Assembly: GCA_015075365.1 (NCBI GenBank)
Contig: JABTUN010000005.1
Span: forward strand, 124,001 to 188,000
DNA length: 64,000 nucleotides
DNA from: Verrucomicrobiaceae bacterium
GTDB taxonomy: Bacteria > Verrucomicrobiota > Verrucomicrobiia > Verrucomicrobiales > Verrucomicrobiaceae
Reading direction: 5' to 3'
The position numbers and the translations under genes were made by a program. Shown here piece by piece: positions 49,176 to 58,656 of this stretch. The notes under the pieces were generated by a model, which did no database searches, was not told where the DNA came from, and saw nothing but the letters and a program-made list of their open reading frames with translations. How positions within the stretch are numbered: position 1 is the stretch's first letter; the number at the start of each line of letters is the position of its first letter.

Positions 49176-50519
49176 ATGCACACCGCTCCTTCCCGTCGTC
49201 ATTTCCTTCAAGCCGCCGCCGCGTCCGCGGCAGTGCCGTTCATCCTCCCTTCCCGCGTGTGGAGCGCGGAAACGGCCCCGAACTCGCGTCTGAACCTCGG
49301 CTTCATCGGCATGGGCAAGATGAACAGCGGACACCTCAACAACTTCCTGGGGCGTAAAGAGGTGCAAGTCGTGGCCGTTTGCGATGTGGACACCACGCGC
49401 CGCGAGCATGCGAAAAAGACGGTCGAGGAGCGCTATGCGAAGGACGGAAACACCGGCTACAAGGGCTGCGGCGCCTACAATGACTTCCGCGAGCTGCTGG
49501 CGCGCAAGGACATCGACGCCGTGGTGATCGCCACGCCGGACCACTGGCACGCCTTCATCGCCATCGCGGCTGTGAACGCCGGAAAGGACGTGTACTGCGA
49601 GAAGCCGCTGACGCACAACATCCACGAGGCGGTGACGCTGATCGACGCCGTGCGCAAGAGCGGCAAGATCCTGCAAACCGGCTCCCAGCAGCGCTCCAGC
49701 AAGGAATTCCGCGTGGCCTGCGAGCTCGTGCGCAACGGCGTGATCGGCAAAATCAAGCACGTGGAGACCTCCTTTGGCTCTCCGGCGAAACAGAACGCGA
49801 ATCCTGAGGAACCGATGGAACCGGGCCTCGACTGGGACCGCTGGTGCGGCCCGGGTCCGCTGGCGCCTTACAGCAGCGTGCTGAGCCCGCGCGGCGTCCA
49901 CAATCACTTCCCCGCCTGGCGCATGACGCGCGAGTACGGCGGTGGCATGATCACCGACTGGGGCGCGCACCACATCGATATCGCGCAGTGGGGCCTCGGC
50001 GAGGACGAACACGGCCCGGTCGAGATCATCGCGCCGGACAAGCATGACGAGGCGAAGGAAGGCGCGAAACTCATCTACGCCAGCGGCATCCCGCTCATCC
50101 ACAAGAACGGCTTCGGCGTGTCCTTCTTCGGCGAAGGCGGCGAGGTGCATGTGAACCGCGGCAAGTTCAAGCTCGTGCTCGGCGGCAAGACGGTGCATGA
50201 ATTCATTGGCAAGGAGACCAAGGGCACCTCGCTGGAGCGCGAGGTCGAGCTCGCCTCCCGCGAAAATCTCGCAGACGCCAAGGTGAAGCTCTACAACTCG
50301 AAGAACCACCACGAAGACTGGCTGAACTCGATCAATACCCGCGAGAAGCCGATCTGCGATGTCGCCATCGGCGCCAGCACGGTCATTTCCTGCCACCTGA
50401 TGAACCAGGTCTATTACCACGGCGGCACGCACAAGTGGAACCCCGAGACGCACCAGTACGTCAGCGGCGGAGACGCCGCCTGGCTCACCCGCGAATACCG
50501 CGGCGAGTGGAAGGTGTGA
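49176..50519 (+). CDS. Tat-exported Gfo/Idh/MocA-family oxidoreductase
   Basis: A 447-residue NAD(P)-dependent sugar-type dehydrogenase. A twin-arginine signal (SRRHFLQAAAASAAVPFIL) indicates export with the cofactor bound. The Rossmann start is LGFIGMGKMNSGHL and the family motif is VYCEKPLTHN; residues from about 160 on form the C-terminal alpha/beta dimer domain (GGGMITDWGAHHIDIAQWG with the conserved His). Exported members are numerous in Verrucomicrobiota and Planctomycetota and often act in breakdown of unusual sugars. ATG 49176 is chosen for the Tat signal. Confidence 0.92.
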   Translation: MHTAPSRRHFLQAAAASAAVPFILPSRVWSAETAPNSRLNLGFIGMGKMNSGHLNNFLGRKEVQVVAVCDVDTTRREHAKKTVEERYAKDGNTGYKGCGAYNDFRELLARKDIDAVVIATPDHWHAFIAIAAVNAGKDVYCEKPLTHNIHEAVTLIDAVRKSGKILQTGSQQRSSKEFRVACELVRNGVIGKIKHVETSFGSPAKQNANPEEPMEPGLDWDRWCGPGPLAPYSSVLSPRGVHNHFPAWRMTREYGGGMITDWGAHHIDIAQWGLGEDEHGPVEIIAPDKHDEAKEGAKLIYASGIPLIHKNGFGVSFFGEGGEVHVNRGKFKLVLGGKTVHEFIGKETKGTSLEREVELASRENLADAKVKLYNSKNHHEDWLNSINTREKPICDVAIGASTVISCHLMNQVYYHGGTHKWNPETHQYVSGGDAAWLTREYRGEWKV

Positions 50520-50694
50520 ACGGCATGTAGGCGGGGACGAATCCTGCTGCAGGGTGTCGAGACAAGACGCACGGGAGCCGTGCGGCGGGCTTCGTCATTC
50601 CGCTGGTGGATTCGTCCTTTTTTCTCCATTGCGAGGCGAAACTTCCCGGTGGACTGGACGTTCCTGACCTGCCCCGTTTTCTTATCCTGACCTC

Positions 50695-51906
50695 ATGACC
50701 GCCGCCACCCTGCTACTTCCTGCTCCTGATGCCGCCTGGCGAGTCTGGAAACCGCGCGGCAAGTCGAGTGATGAAGCGGTGGACTCCCCGGCGGAGGCCT
50801 CCCATCTGGCAAAGCCTCTCCTCATCGGCCTGCCGGCGTCCGCCTGCCGTACCATCGGCATGATCGTGCCGCAGGCGGACATCGATCTGCTGGAGCAGAT
50901 CATCACGACGAATCTGGAGCGCCGCGGTTTGAAACTGGACCACGACGCGGCGGGCAAGAATTTCCGCTGGCACCTGCTGGGCCAGAGCGCCGGGCAGTCC
51001 ATCATCAGTGTGGACATCCTGGCTGACCCTTTCCCCGAGGCGCTGGCAGCGGCGGAGGCCAGCGATTACACGGCCGCGCTGCGGCTGGCGCAGCTCCCGG
51101 CGGGGCACCTGGTGGTCACCGAGGAGCAAGGGGATGTCGTTCTGGCCGCCAGCCACCTTGGGAAACTGTATCACAGCCACATTTTCGCCCAGACACCCGC
51201 TGGAGAGGACGCGCTGGCGCTGGAAATCACCCTGGCGCGGCTGGCGATCGAGGCAGAGCTCGGCGAGGGCTGCATTTCAGGCATCGCACTGGTGGGAGCG
51301 GGTTTTGACAAGGCCATCGCCGACCGTCTGGGACAGGCGCTGGACCTGCCCGCGCGCGTGGTGGCGGAACTGCCGCCCAGCGCTGATCTGGACACCAAGG
51401 GATGGACCAAACTGCTCCCTGCCAGCGTGCGCGCTGCGCAGACCGCACGCGCCACCCGCTCCAAAGTAGTCCGCTGGGCCACTCTGGGCGTGCTGCTGTA
51501 TCTGGCGGTCGGTTTCCTTGCCTGGACCTGGCTGACCATGCAGGAGCGGCGTGTGCAGGAGCTGCAAGCGGAGGTCGATGACATCAGCGAGCCCGCCGCC
51601 GCGGTGAAAAAGACCTCCGAACGCTGGAAGGCCTACGCGGCTGCCGTGGAGCATGAGCGCTACCCCATGTTCCTGCTGGCGGAGATCACGCGCCTCATGC
51701 CGCCGAGCGGTGTGGTGATCCGCAGGTTCGAGGTCAATGGCAACAATGTCGAGGTGCGCGGCGAGGCGCGTGACGCGCAACTGGCCTTCCAGTTCATCGA
51801 GGACTTTAAAAAGAACAAGGTGCTCTCCCGCTACACCTGGACCAATCCCCGTCCGGAGGTGAAGGGCACCACCGCCACCTTCCGCGCCCAAGGCAAGCTC
51901 CCGTAG
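50695..51906 (+). CDS. GspL/PilM-PilN-like assembly protein
   Basis: A 403-residue bitopic protein and the first gene of a secretin operon. Residues about 40-245 look like the actin-like cytoplasmic domain of GspL/PilM, though nucleotide-site motifs are weak. A single membrane helix lies at about 262-282 (VLLYLAVGFLAWTWL), then a short coiled-coil and a PilN/GspL-like periplasmic alpha/beta domain (LLAEITRLMPPSGVVIRRFE). It corresponds in place and layout to Amuc_1101 of Akkermansia. It would anchor the inner-membrane platform of a pilus or secretion system. The next gene follows after 40 bases. Confidence 0.75.
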   Translation: MTAATLLLPAPDAAWRVWKPRGKSSDEAVDSPAEASHLAKPLLIGLPASACRTIGMIVPQADIDLLEQIITTNLERRGLKLDHDAAGKNFRWHLLGQSAGQSIISVDILADPFPEALAAAEASDYTAALRLAQLPAGHLVVTEEQGDVVLAASHLGKLYHSHIFAQTPAGEDALALEITLARLAIEAELGEGCISGIALVGAGFDKAIADRLGQALDLPARVVAELPPSADLDTKGWTKLLPASVRAAQTARATRSKVVRWATLGVLLYLAVGFLAWTWLTMQERRVQELQAEVDDISEPAAAVKKTSERWKAYAAAVEHERYPMFLLAEITRLMPPSGVVIRRFEVNGNNVEVRGEARDAQLAFQFIEDFKKNKVLSRYTWTNPRPEVKGTTATFRAQGKLP

Positions 51907-51911
51907 CCGCC

Positions 51912-51946
51912 ACTCCACATTTCAAATCTCAAATTCAAATCCCAGC
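51912..51946. repeat. Degenerate heptamer mosaic
   Basis: ACATTTC, AAATCTC, AAATTCA and AATCCCA fill the gap between the first two genes of the secretin operon. A mosaic within an operon means the repeats tolerate transcription. Confidence 0.55.
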
Positions 51947-52501
51947 ATGGCCCTCGCCCTGACCCAACGTGAAAAAAAGCTGCTCTTTGCCTGCATCGGC
52001 GCGCTGGTGCTCGTGGGCACCATGTTTGCCGCGTCGGAGTTCATGGACCGCAATGCAGCAGTACAGCAGGACATCACCGCGCTGCAGCGCGAGCTGGAGG
52101 AGAACAAGGGCTGGTACAATGACCGCGAGTTTTGGGAGAAACGCTCCAAGTGGCTGCGGGACACCATGCCGGAGACCGAAAGCCTCGGCCAGGCACAGGC
52201 CATCCTGCTGGAGGATGTCGAAAATGACGCGCTGGACTGGCAGTTCGTCATCGACAGCGGTCGGAAGACCCTGCTCGACCCGGTGAGCAATGAAAACTAT
52301 CGGGAGGTGGCCATCGAGGTGCGCCTGCGCGGCGACCAGATCGACATCCTGAGCTGGCTGGCGGGGCTCCAGTCCCCTGAGCGCTTCCAGGCGATCAAGG
52401 AACTGGAAATCGAGCTCGACACCCGCTCGAAGGAAAAGACCCCGCAGGCCATGTGCAACCTCACCCTGGCCCGCTGGTTCAAGCCGGAAACTGGACTGTG
52501 A
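51947..52501 (+). CDS. PilO/GspM-like inner-membrane assembly protein
   Basis: A 184-residue protein with one N-terminal membrane helix (about 12-32, LFACIGALVLVGTMFAASEF), a coiled-coil (NAAVQQDITALQRELEEN) and a small alpha/beta domain, the plan of PilO and GspM. By position between a GspL-like protein and a secretin it is the counterpart of Amuc_1100, the well-known Akkermansia surface protein, though shorter (184 versus about 317 residues). It would join the inner-membrane platform to the outer secretin. Sequence similarity to PilO is weak; the call relies on layout. Confidence 0.65.
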   Translation: MALALTQREKKLLFACIGALVLVGTMFAASEFMDRNAAVQQDITALQRELEENKGWYNDREFWEKRSKWLRDTMPETESLGQAQAILLEDVENDALDWQFVIDSGRKTLLDPVSNENYREVAIEVRLRGDQIDILSWLAGLQSPERFQAIKELEIELDTRSKEKTPQAMCNLTLARWFKPETGL

Positions 52502-52528
52502 AGTAGAACCCCCAAGCCCCGCCCTTTT

Positions 52529-53287
52529 ATGAAGCCGCTCCTTTTGACCTTCCTGCTCTCCAGCGCCGCGCTGGCGCAGGAGACCGCCCCGGCGGCTCCC
52601 ACCGCGTCAACGGACGAGCCGCTGTCTCTCTCCGAACTCATCCCGCTGCCCGGGGAGGAGCCGCCGGTGTCAGCCGCGGCATCCGCGCCGCCCAAACCTG
52701 CCGGACCGGTCGATCCCGACCTGCCGCAGCCCTTTGATCCCAACGCGCTCACCCAACTGGTCGAAAACTCGCCCTTCACCCGCATTGTGAGCGTCTCAGA
52801 CTCCCTCGTGCTCACCGGCGTGGCCTATGTGGACGGGAAGCCGGTCGTCACCCTGCTGGACAAGGTGACCAAAGAGTCGCTGGTGGTCACCGACCAGCCG
52901 AATCTGCGTGGCTGGACGCTGGTCGAGGCCACACAATCCACCGACATCACACGCGCGCAGGCCAAGATCAGCATCGGCGGGGAACCGGTCAGCATCCGCT
53001 ACGACGCCTCCGCGTTGACCAAGGAGGCGCTCAAGAAGGATCCCCGTTCCTCTTCCGGAGGCCCGCCGCCGCCCGGCGGGGACCGCTACTCCCGCAGGGG
53101 GAGCGGCCCCAGCGAGGAGGACCGCCAGAAGTTCGAGTCCCTCTCGGAGAAGGCCAAGGAAAAGTTTCGTGACGGGATGCGGGAGATGTTCAGCAACGAA
53201 AAATTCCGCAACGCCTCCGAGGAAGACCGCCGCAACGCGATCCGCAGCATGTTTGACCGCATCCAGAAGGACGATCAGCGCAAGTAA
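52529..53287 (+). CDS. Exported secretin-operon protein A, C-terminal FxxLSEKAKEKFRDGM tail
   Basis: A 252-residue protein with signal peptide (PLLLTFLLSSAALAQ), then a Pro/Ala-rich linker, a beta domain (about 80-165; FTRIVSVSDSLVLTGVAYVDG), a Gly/Pro linker and a charged helical tail from about residue 195 (FESLSEKAKEKFRDGMREMF…RNASEEDRRNAIRSMFDRIQ). The beta domain and its place before the secretin suggest a PilP/GspC-like role. Its tail recurs in the next gene, so one arose by duplication. Function is not proven. Confidence 0.65.
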   Translation: MKPLLLTFLLSSAALAQETAPAAPTASTDEPLSLSELIPLPGEEPPVSAAASAPPKPAGPVDPDLPQPFDPNALTQLVENSPFTRIVSVSDSLVLTGVAYVDGKPVVTLLDKVTKESLVVTDQPNLRGWTLVEATQSTDITRAQAKISIGGEPVSIRYDASALTKEALKKDPRSSSGGPPPPGGDRYSRRGSGPSEEDRQKFESLSEKAKEKFRDGMREMFSNEKFRNASEEDRRNAIRSMFDRIQKDDQRK

Positions 53288-53307
53288 CCGCCGCCCCCGA
53301 TCTTCTC

Positions 53308-53907
53308 ATGACGCGTCACGCCGCCTTTCTGCTTTTCTGCCTTTTTCCGCTGCTTCACGCCCGCGCCCAGAAAGTGGCTGAAAAGGCCGAAAAGACCGCA
53401 AAAGAGGCACCAGGCACAGTCCCGGCTGAAACCATGCGGGTGCTGGCCTTTTCCATCACCGATGGAGAGGCGGTTGTGGTGCTCGGAGATGCCGGAGGAC
53501 TCAAATTGATCCCCTTGACGCTCCTCCCGGACGCCAAGGGCCGCAAACTCCTCTCCGCCTCTGTCGATGCCGAGACACATGAACTGCGCGTCAGGGCCTT
53601 CATCGAGGGAAAAGAGCAGCATTTCGCCCAGCCGCTGAAAACAATGCCCAAACTGCCTGCGGATGCCCTGAAGGCTGCTTCCAGCGAGACGACGGCGGCT
53701 CCACGCAAGAGCGGCCCCTCAGATGACGATCGCAAAAAATACGAATCACTCTCCGAAGCCGCGAAGGAAAGGTTCCGCGATGGAATGCGGGTGCTCTTCA
53801 GCAATGAGACTTTCCGCAACGCGCCCGAAGAAGAGCGCCGCTCCCGGATTCGCGCCTTGTTTGACGAAATCCAAAAAGAGGATCAAGCCTCCAGGCCCAA
53901 ACCGTAA
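53308..53907 (+). CDS. Exported secretin-operon protein B, paralogue of the preceding tail
   Basis: A 199-residue protein with signal peptide (AAFLLFCLFPLLHARAQ). A compact beta domain (about 45-120; RVLAFSITDGEAVVVLGDAG, LRVRAFIEGKEQ) is followed by the tail YESLSEAAKERFRDGMRVLF…APEEERRSRIRALFDEIQ, near-identical in plan to that of the upstream gene. It lies 20 bases after it and 47 bases before the secretin gene. Probably a periplasmic partner of the secretin; no family name can be given with confidence. Confidence 0.6.
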   Translation: MTRHAAFLLFCLFPLLHARAQKVAEKAEKTAKEAPGTVPAETMRVLAFSITDGEAVVVLGDAGGLKLIPLTLLPDAKGRKLLSASVDAETHELRVRAFIEGKEQHFAQPLKTMPKLPADALKAASSETTAAPRKSGPSDDDRKKYESLSEAAKERFRDGMRVLFSNETFRNAPEEERRSRIRALFDEIQKEDQASRPKP

Positions 53908-53954
53908 TTCGCCGCCCCTTTCCGCGTTCTGACCCTGTTTCCACCACTGCTTTC

Positions 53955-56576
53955 ATGACCCGCCACCTGTCTATTTCCCTTTCACTCCTCCTCCCCGGAC
54001 TACTCATCGCCCAGGACGCGCCGAAAGCCCCGCCAGCACCCGCTCCCACTGCGCCAGTCGCCCCGGCCGCAGGCGCGGATGGCGCTGCCCCCGCTCCACA
54101 AGCGCCGGCACCTGGCGCGGCCGCCACACCTCCCGGCGCAGGAGGGCCTCCAGGAGCAGGCTTTGGCCCTCCTGGCAGCGGATTCGGGCGTGGTGGCTTT
54201 GGGCGCCGAGGCTTTGGCCCCGGCGGGGGCGAGGTCGGTGAGGGCGAGTCCTTCCAGATCACCGGGGACGATGTGATGATGCAGTTCGCCAACAATCCGG
54301 TGGCGGACATCCTGGCCATTTATGAAAAACTCACCGGCGTGACCTTGATCAAGGACACGAACATCTTCGATGGCGCGCCAATCAGCCTCATGACCCCAAA
54401 ACCGGTGCCCAAGGCGGAGGCCATCAAGCTCATCGAGGCCTCGTTGCTCACGAACGGCTACGCCATCGTCCTCGATCCCGGCGGCACCAGCGCCAAGATC
54501 CTCCCGGCGCGCAATCAAAGCGCCAGCGCGGTGCAGTTCTCCCATGGCGTGCGCTTTTACACCAGCCCGAAGGACATTCCGGACAACGAGAGCATTGTGA
54601 CCTACTTCATGAAACTGGACAACCTCCCCCCGGAGGACGCGGCCACCATGTTCAGCGGTCATGTCGGACTCGGTGCCTATGGGCGCATCACAGCAGTCAC
54701 GACGCCGCCCGGCCTGCTCATCACGGAGACCGCCACCGTGGTGAAGCAGCTCATCTCCATCCGGGAGAGCATCGACATGGCGGACACCGGCACGTCGCTG
54801 GTGACCAAGTTCATCCCCGTGAAGTATGGCGACGCCGCAACGATCGCACAGATCATCCAGGCCACGCTCACCGCGCAGGCGCAGGAAAAAGAGACCAAGG
54901 GGGTCAACACCATCCGCGGCTCCGCCGCCAGCGATGGACGCGGCGACCGCGATCGCAATGACAACAACAATAACAGCTCCAGCAGCAACCGGCCGCCGCA
55001 GACCCAGCCCATTTTCATCAACGGCCAGCAGGTCAATCCCAACGCGCAGATGCCGCAGCCCAGCGCACAGGTCGTGGCGGACACGCGCCTGAACCAGATC
55101 CTCATCGTGGCCTCGCCCTCCGACTACACCTACATCGCCAGCCTGATCTCCGAGTTCGACAAGCCCGTCGAAGTCGAGCAGCCCTATGAGCGGAAGTTGA
55201 AATATGCGGCGGCGCTGGATGTGCTCAGCGCAGTCACGGATCTGCTGCAGGATCCGTCCGCCGGCACGACTCAGCTCCCGGGTGGTGGCACGCTTCAGCA
55301 GCAGCGCCAGCAACTCCTCGCCACCAATGCCAGCCAGCTTCTCGGCGGCAGGACGACGCAAACGACACGCGGAGGCCAGGTGGGCAACACGGCGGCGGCC
55401 GCCGCCAGCGACACGGCCACCACCACCACAACCAGCACCGGCTCCCGTGCGGATGTCATCACCGGCCCCACCGTCGATAACGCGCCCGTTTCCGTCCTCG
55501 TCGGCAAAACGCGTGTCATCGCCGATCCGATGTCGAACTCCATCATCGTCATCGGCCCCAAGGAGAGCATCGACAAGGCCACGCTGCTGCTCGACCGCCT
55601 GGACCGCCGCCCCTCGCAGGTGTACCTCGCCACCGTCATCGGGCAGCTCACGCTCACGGACGGCATGACCACGGGGGTGGATTACATCTCCGGGCTCTCC
55701 CGCGCCGGGGATGGTACCAACCTCACCGCCAGCGGCATCACTGCACGTCAGGATGTGCTGGCCACGAACAACGCCAACCGCGCGATTGCCGATGTGCGCA
55801 ACAACATCATCACCAACGCTTTCGGCCCTGCGGCAGGTCTGGGGCTGTATGGAGCCGTGGGGGACAGTCTGGAGATCTTCGTCACCGCCCTCGAGCAGCG
55901 CCGGAACTTCAAGGTGCTGTCCCGCCCGTCCGTCTTCGCGCTCAACAACCGCAAGGCGGTCATCACCTCCGGCCAAAAGGTGCCGTATCCGCAAACGACC
56001 ACCACCTTTGGAGCCAACAACGTCAACAACAACGGCAGCATCACTTCCACCGCCGAGTATCTCGATGTCGTGCTGAAGCTCGAGGTCGTGCCGCTCATCA
56101 ATCCGGACGGCGAGGTCAACCTCACCATCTCCCAGATCAACGACACCATCGTGGACGAGCGTGTCATCGAGCCAAACACGGTGCCCGTCATCGGCACGGA
56201 GCAGCTCGTCACCTCCGTCAACGTTCCGGACCGCAACACGATCGTGCTCGGCGGCCTCATCTCCGAAACAAAAACCAAGGACACCGACGGCCTGCCCTTC
56301 CTGGGACGCATCCCGGGTCTCGGAAAACTCTTCCGCACGGACGTGGACAACACCGAGCGCAAGGAGCTCATCATCTTCATCCAGCCGCAGGTCGTCAGCG
56401 ACGACCAGACCATGCTCAAAACTTCTTATTCAGAGGATTTGCGCAGCCAGGTGGGCGCGGAGGCCGCGCAAAAGTTCCCGCAGAAGGTCGAGCCGCCCGC
56501 CGCCACGCCCGAGACTCCTGACACAGCCAAGAAAAAGTGGTGGCAGGGAATCTTCCGCCGCCAGAACCAACCGTGA
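53955..56576 (+). CDS. Secretin (GspD/PilQ-like outer-membrane pore)
   Basis: An 873-residue outer-membrane secretin. A signal peptide (SISLSLLLPGLLIAQ) and a Pro/Ala/Gly-rich segment (about 20-95) precede N-domains (about 100-420, with EFDKPVEVEQPYERKLKYA as one N-repeat) and Asn/Ser- and Gln/Thr-rich linkers. The C-terminal secretin core has VLSRPSVFALNNRKAVITSG, NTIVLGGLISE and PFLGRIPGLGKLFR. It corresponds to Amuc_1098 of Akkermansia. It would form the gate for a type IV pilus or type II-like secretion system; no ATPase, pilin or prepilin peptidase gene is in the window. Confidence 0.92.
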   Translation: MTRHLSISLSLLLPGLLIAQDAPKAPPAPAPTAPVAPAAGADGAAPAPQAPAPGAAATPPGAGGPPGAGFGPPGSGFGRGGFGRRGFGPGGGEVGEGESFQITGDDVMMQFANNPVADILAIYEKLTGVTLIKDTNIFDGAPISLMTPKPVPKAEAIKLIEASLLTNGYAIVLDPGGTSAKILPARNQSASAVQFSHGVRFYTSPKDIPDNESIVTYFMKLDNLPPEDAATMFSGHVGLGAYGRITAVTTPPGLLITETATVVKQLISIRESIDMADTGTSLVTKFIPVKYGDAATIAQIIQATLTAQAQEKETKGVNTIRGSAASDGRGDRDRNDNNNNSSSSNRPPQTQPIFINGQQVNPNAQMPQPSAQVVADTRLNQILIVASPSDYTYIASLISEFDKPVEVEQPYERKLKYAAALDVLSAVTDLLQDPSAGTTQLPGGGTLQQQRQQLLATNASQLLGGRTTQTTRGGQVGNTAAAAASDTATTTTTSTGSRADVITGPTVDNAPVSVLVGKTRVIADPMSNSIIVIGPKESIDKATLLLDRLDRRPSQVYLATVIGQLTLTDGMTTGVDYISGLSRAGDGTNLTASGITARQDVLATNNANRAIADVRNNIITNAFGPAAGLGLYGAVGDSLEIFVTALEQRRNFKVLSRPSVFALNNRKAVITSGQKVPYPQTTTTFGANNVNNNGSITSTAEYLDVVLKLEVVPLINPDGEVNLTISQINDTIVDERVIEPNTVPVIGTEQLVTSVNVPDRNTIVLGGLISETKTKDTDGLPFLGRIPGLGKLFRTDVDNTERKELIIFIQPQVVSDDQTMLKTSYSEDLRSQVGAEAAQKFPQKVEPPAATPETPDTAKKKWWQGIFRRQNQP

Positions 56577-56899
56577 TGCCCCTCACCTGGAGTCATCTGG
56601 ATGCCAAACATGGAGAGCCCAACCCCATGCTTCCTCCACGGCTGGATCCCTGTGTTCCAACCCGGGTGAGAATGGCAATGACCTTCTGGATGATCGCCTG
56701 ACGAAGCGCGATGGAAGCGTGCGGAGATCATCATCTGGCAGCGCGTGATCAGGTGACCATGGCAGGAGCGTGCTCTATCAAGGTCATCAGCGCCGTGGAG
56801 CATGGTCGGCCGGCCTGGTGAAATAAACGGCCCGCCCACACGTGCCAGCCCCCTCAGGACGCGGTTGATTCCGCACCCGCCTTCCTTACACTCCTCGTG
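56577..56899. other. 323-base gap with no recognised feature
   Basis: I see no gene, hairpin or repeat family in this stretch between the secretin and the metal-efflux operon. It must contain the promoter of the latter; no consensus box stands out. Confidence 0.5.
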
Positions 56900-57349
56900 A
56901 TGCAAACCCGACGCGCCCTCCTCACCGCACTACTCGTGCTGGTGGTGCTGTGCGCCCAGATCATGGGCATGCGTCGTGGATTTGTGTGCGACTGCGGCGG
57001 TGGAGAGCGCCTGACAATGATGGATCACTGCCATGGCCCTCATGAGCACGATTGCGCGGACGAGGAGCACGACACCCCCGCTCACGACCGCCATGATCAT
57101 CATGATGATGAGGAAGAGCCCGTGCATGAGCATCCAGCCCTGATTGAGTCCTTCCAGGCGGACAAGGCCGCGATGCCCGTTTTCACCACGCCATCCGCCC
57201 CGGTTCTTGTCCTGCTGCCTTTTGACCTCATCCATGGTCTTGAAGCGCATCCCGTCAGCGCACGCCGTTTTCATCCGCCGAGGGAAACCAGCCGCGCCGG
57301 GCCTCTCTGGCCTGCGCGGCTCGCGCATAGCATCACGCTGTTGATTTGA
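56900..57349 (+). CDS. His/Asp-rich exported or membrane protein at head of metal-efflux operon
   Basis: A 149-residue protein with an N-terminal hydrophobic segment (ALLTALLVLVVLCAQIMG), then a CDCGGG and a strongly His/Asp/Glu-rich stretch (about 40-75; HCHGPHEHD, HDRHDHHDDEEEPVHEHP) that looks like a metal-binding region. A second hydrophobic stretch (TPSAPVLVLLPFDL) follows. It precedes the CzcC-like gene on the same strand, so it is likely a periplasmic metal buffer or sensor for the efflux system. Not a known family to me. Confidence 0.65.
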   Translation: MQTRRALLTALLVLVVLCAQIMGMRRGFVCDCGGGERLTMMDHCHGPHEHDCADEEHDTPAHDRHDHHDDEEEPVHEHPALIESFQADKAAMPVFTTPSAPVLVLLPFDLIHGLEAHPVSARRFHPPRETSRAGPLWPARLAHSITLLI

Positions 57350-57447
57350 AGCCGGGTTGAGCGCCGCCATCCACGACGATGGGCGGCTCCGCTGTGTCCG
57401 CATGGTCATGCCATGCCGTGTTTCAGCCACCTCAACCCGCTCCCTCT

Positions 57448-58656
57448 ATGCTTCGCTTCTTCTTTTCTCTTTTCATCATCGTTTCCAGCGCTCACGCCGT
57501 CGAGTTCCGCCTCGATCAAATCGCCGGCCGCGTTCGCACCTGTCATCCCATGCTCAAAGCCGCCCGGCTTGCCGTCGAAGAGGCGCGTGGGCGTCAGCTT
57601 GGCAGTGGTCGTCTCGCCAATCCGGTGCTGGAGTCGAGCTTTCAAAACGAGAGCCGCGTCAGCCCTCGCACGATGCTCTTTGCCATCGATCAATCGTTTC
57701 CGGTCACCCGCAGGCTGTCCTTGGAGAAACAGCTCACTGCCCAGCTCGTCGCTGCCGCCGAGTTGGAGGTGCGGGATGCCGAAAGGCGCCTGATCGCCGA
57801 GGCGCGGACGCTTGCCGTGCAAGTCCTCGCCCTCGACCAGCAGCGGGATCTGCGGCAAAAGCAGCGTGAACTGGCGCAGAAGCTCGCGGACTTCGCCAAG
57901 GACCGCGCCGCAAAGGGAGAACTTTCCCCGCTGGATGCCGGGCAGGCCCGCGTGGATGCGCAGAGGCTTGTTTTGGAGGCCCTAAAGCTCGAAACCCAGC
58001 GCACCAGCCTCTTGGGCGCTTTGAAGCCGATGCTCGGCCTCGCTCCGAACGAGGCGCTAGCTCTTCATGGCGGTCTTCCCGCGCTCATGATGCCCGGCAT
58101 CACGCCCTGGCAGCGCCGGGCGGATTTTCAACTCGCCCAGACAAAGGTATCCGCCGCGCAAACGGACGCCGCGCTGGCAAGGTCAAAGCGCATGCAGGAC
58201 CTGAGCGCCGGATTTTTCGCCTCCCGCGAGAATCAAGGCCAGTCCGACGGCCGGCGCGAGGATACCGGCTTCGTCGGCTTCCGCATCTCCATCCCGCTGC
58301 CCTTCTGGAACCGCAACCAAGGCGAGATCGCCGAAAAAAACGCCGCCGCCGAGCGCCAGCGTCTCGAAGCCGAGGCCTTGGGAAAACAGATTGCCGGTGA
58401 GGCAGACACCGCACGCCGCGAGATGCAGGCGAATGCCGATCTCGCCCGCGAGACACGCGATACGCTGCTGCCGCTCGTCATCGAGCAGACGCAGAAGCTC
58501 GAAAAAGCCTACGAGTCCGGCCAGACCGACCTGCTCGCCGTTCTCCGTGCCCGCGATCAGCGCCTCCAGCTTGAAGCCGCCGCCCTGGATGCCGCGCGCG
58601 ACTTTCATCTCGCCCGCATCCGCTACGAAGCCGCCACCGGAGCCTCTTTGCCATGA
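57448..58656 (+). CDS. TolC-family outer-membrane protein of metal RND efflux (CzcC type)
   Basis: A 402-residue outer-membrane channel protein with signal peptide (MLRFFFSLFIIVSSAHAVEF). Two long alpha-hairpins with Ala/Glu/Arg-rich heptads (AARLAVEEARGRQLGSG, LEAEALGKQIAGEADTARRE) and the phrase GFRISIPLPFWNRNQGEI, typical of CzcC/CusC-like OEP domains. It is one of three parts spanning the envelope. Its stop overlaps the ATG of the adaptor gene (ATGA), so the two are translationally coupled. Confidence 0.88.
   Translation: MLRFFFSLFIIVSSAHAVEFRLDQIAGRVRTCHPMLKAARLAVEEARGRQLGSGRLANPVLESSFQNESRVSPRTMLFAIDQSFPVTRRLSLEKQLTAQLVAAAELEVRDAERRLIAEARTLAVQVLALDQQRDLRQKQRELAQKLADFAKDRAAKGELSPLDAGQARVDAQRLVLEALKLETQRTSLLGALKPMLGLAPNEALALHGGLPALMMPGITPWQRRADFQLAQTKVSAAQTDAALARSKRMQDLSAGFFASRENQGQSDGRREDTGFVGFRISIPLPFWNRNQGEIAEKNAAAERQRLEAEALGKQIAGEADTARREMQANADLARETRDTLLPLVIEQTQKLEKAYESGQTDLLAVLRARDQRLQLEAAALDAARDFHLARIRYEAATGASLP

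Noticed and set aside
54000..55994. 664-residue open frame on the minus strand
   Set aside because: Antisense to the secretin gene; sequence is an Asp/His/Arg-rich mirror without domains.
56426..56905. 159-residue minus-strand frame covering the 56.6-56.9 kb gap
   Set aside because: About a third is antisense to the secretin end and the rest is Gly/His/Arg-rich without any motif or start signal.
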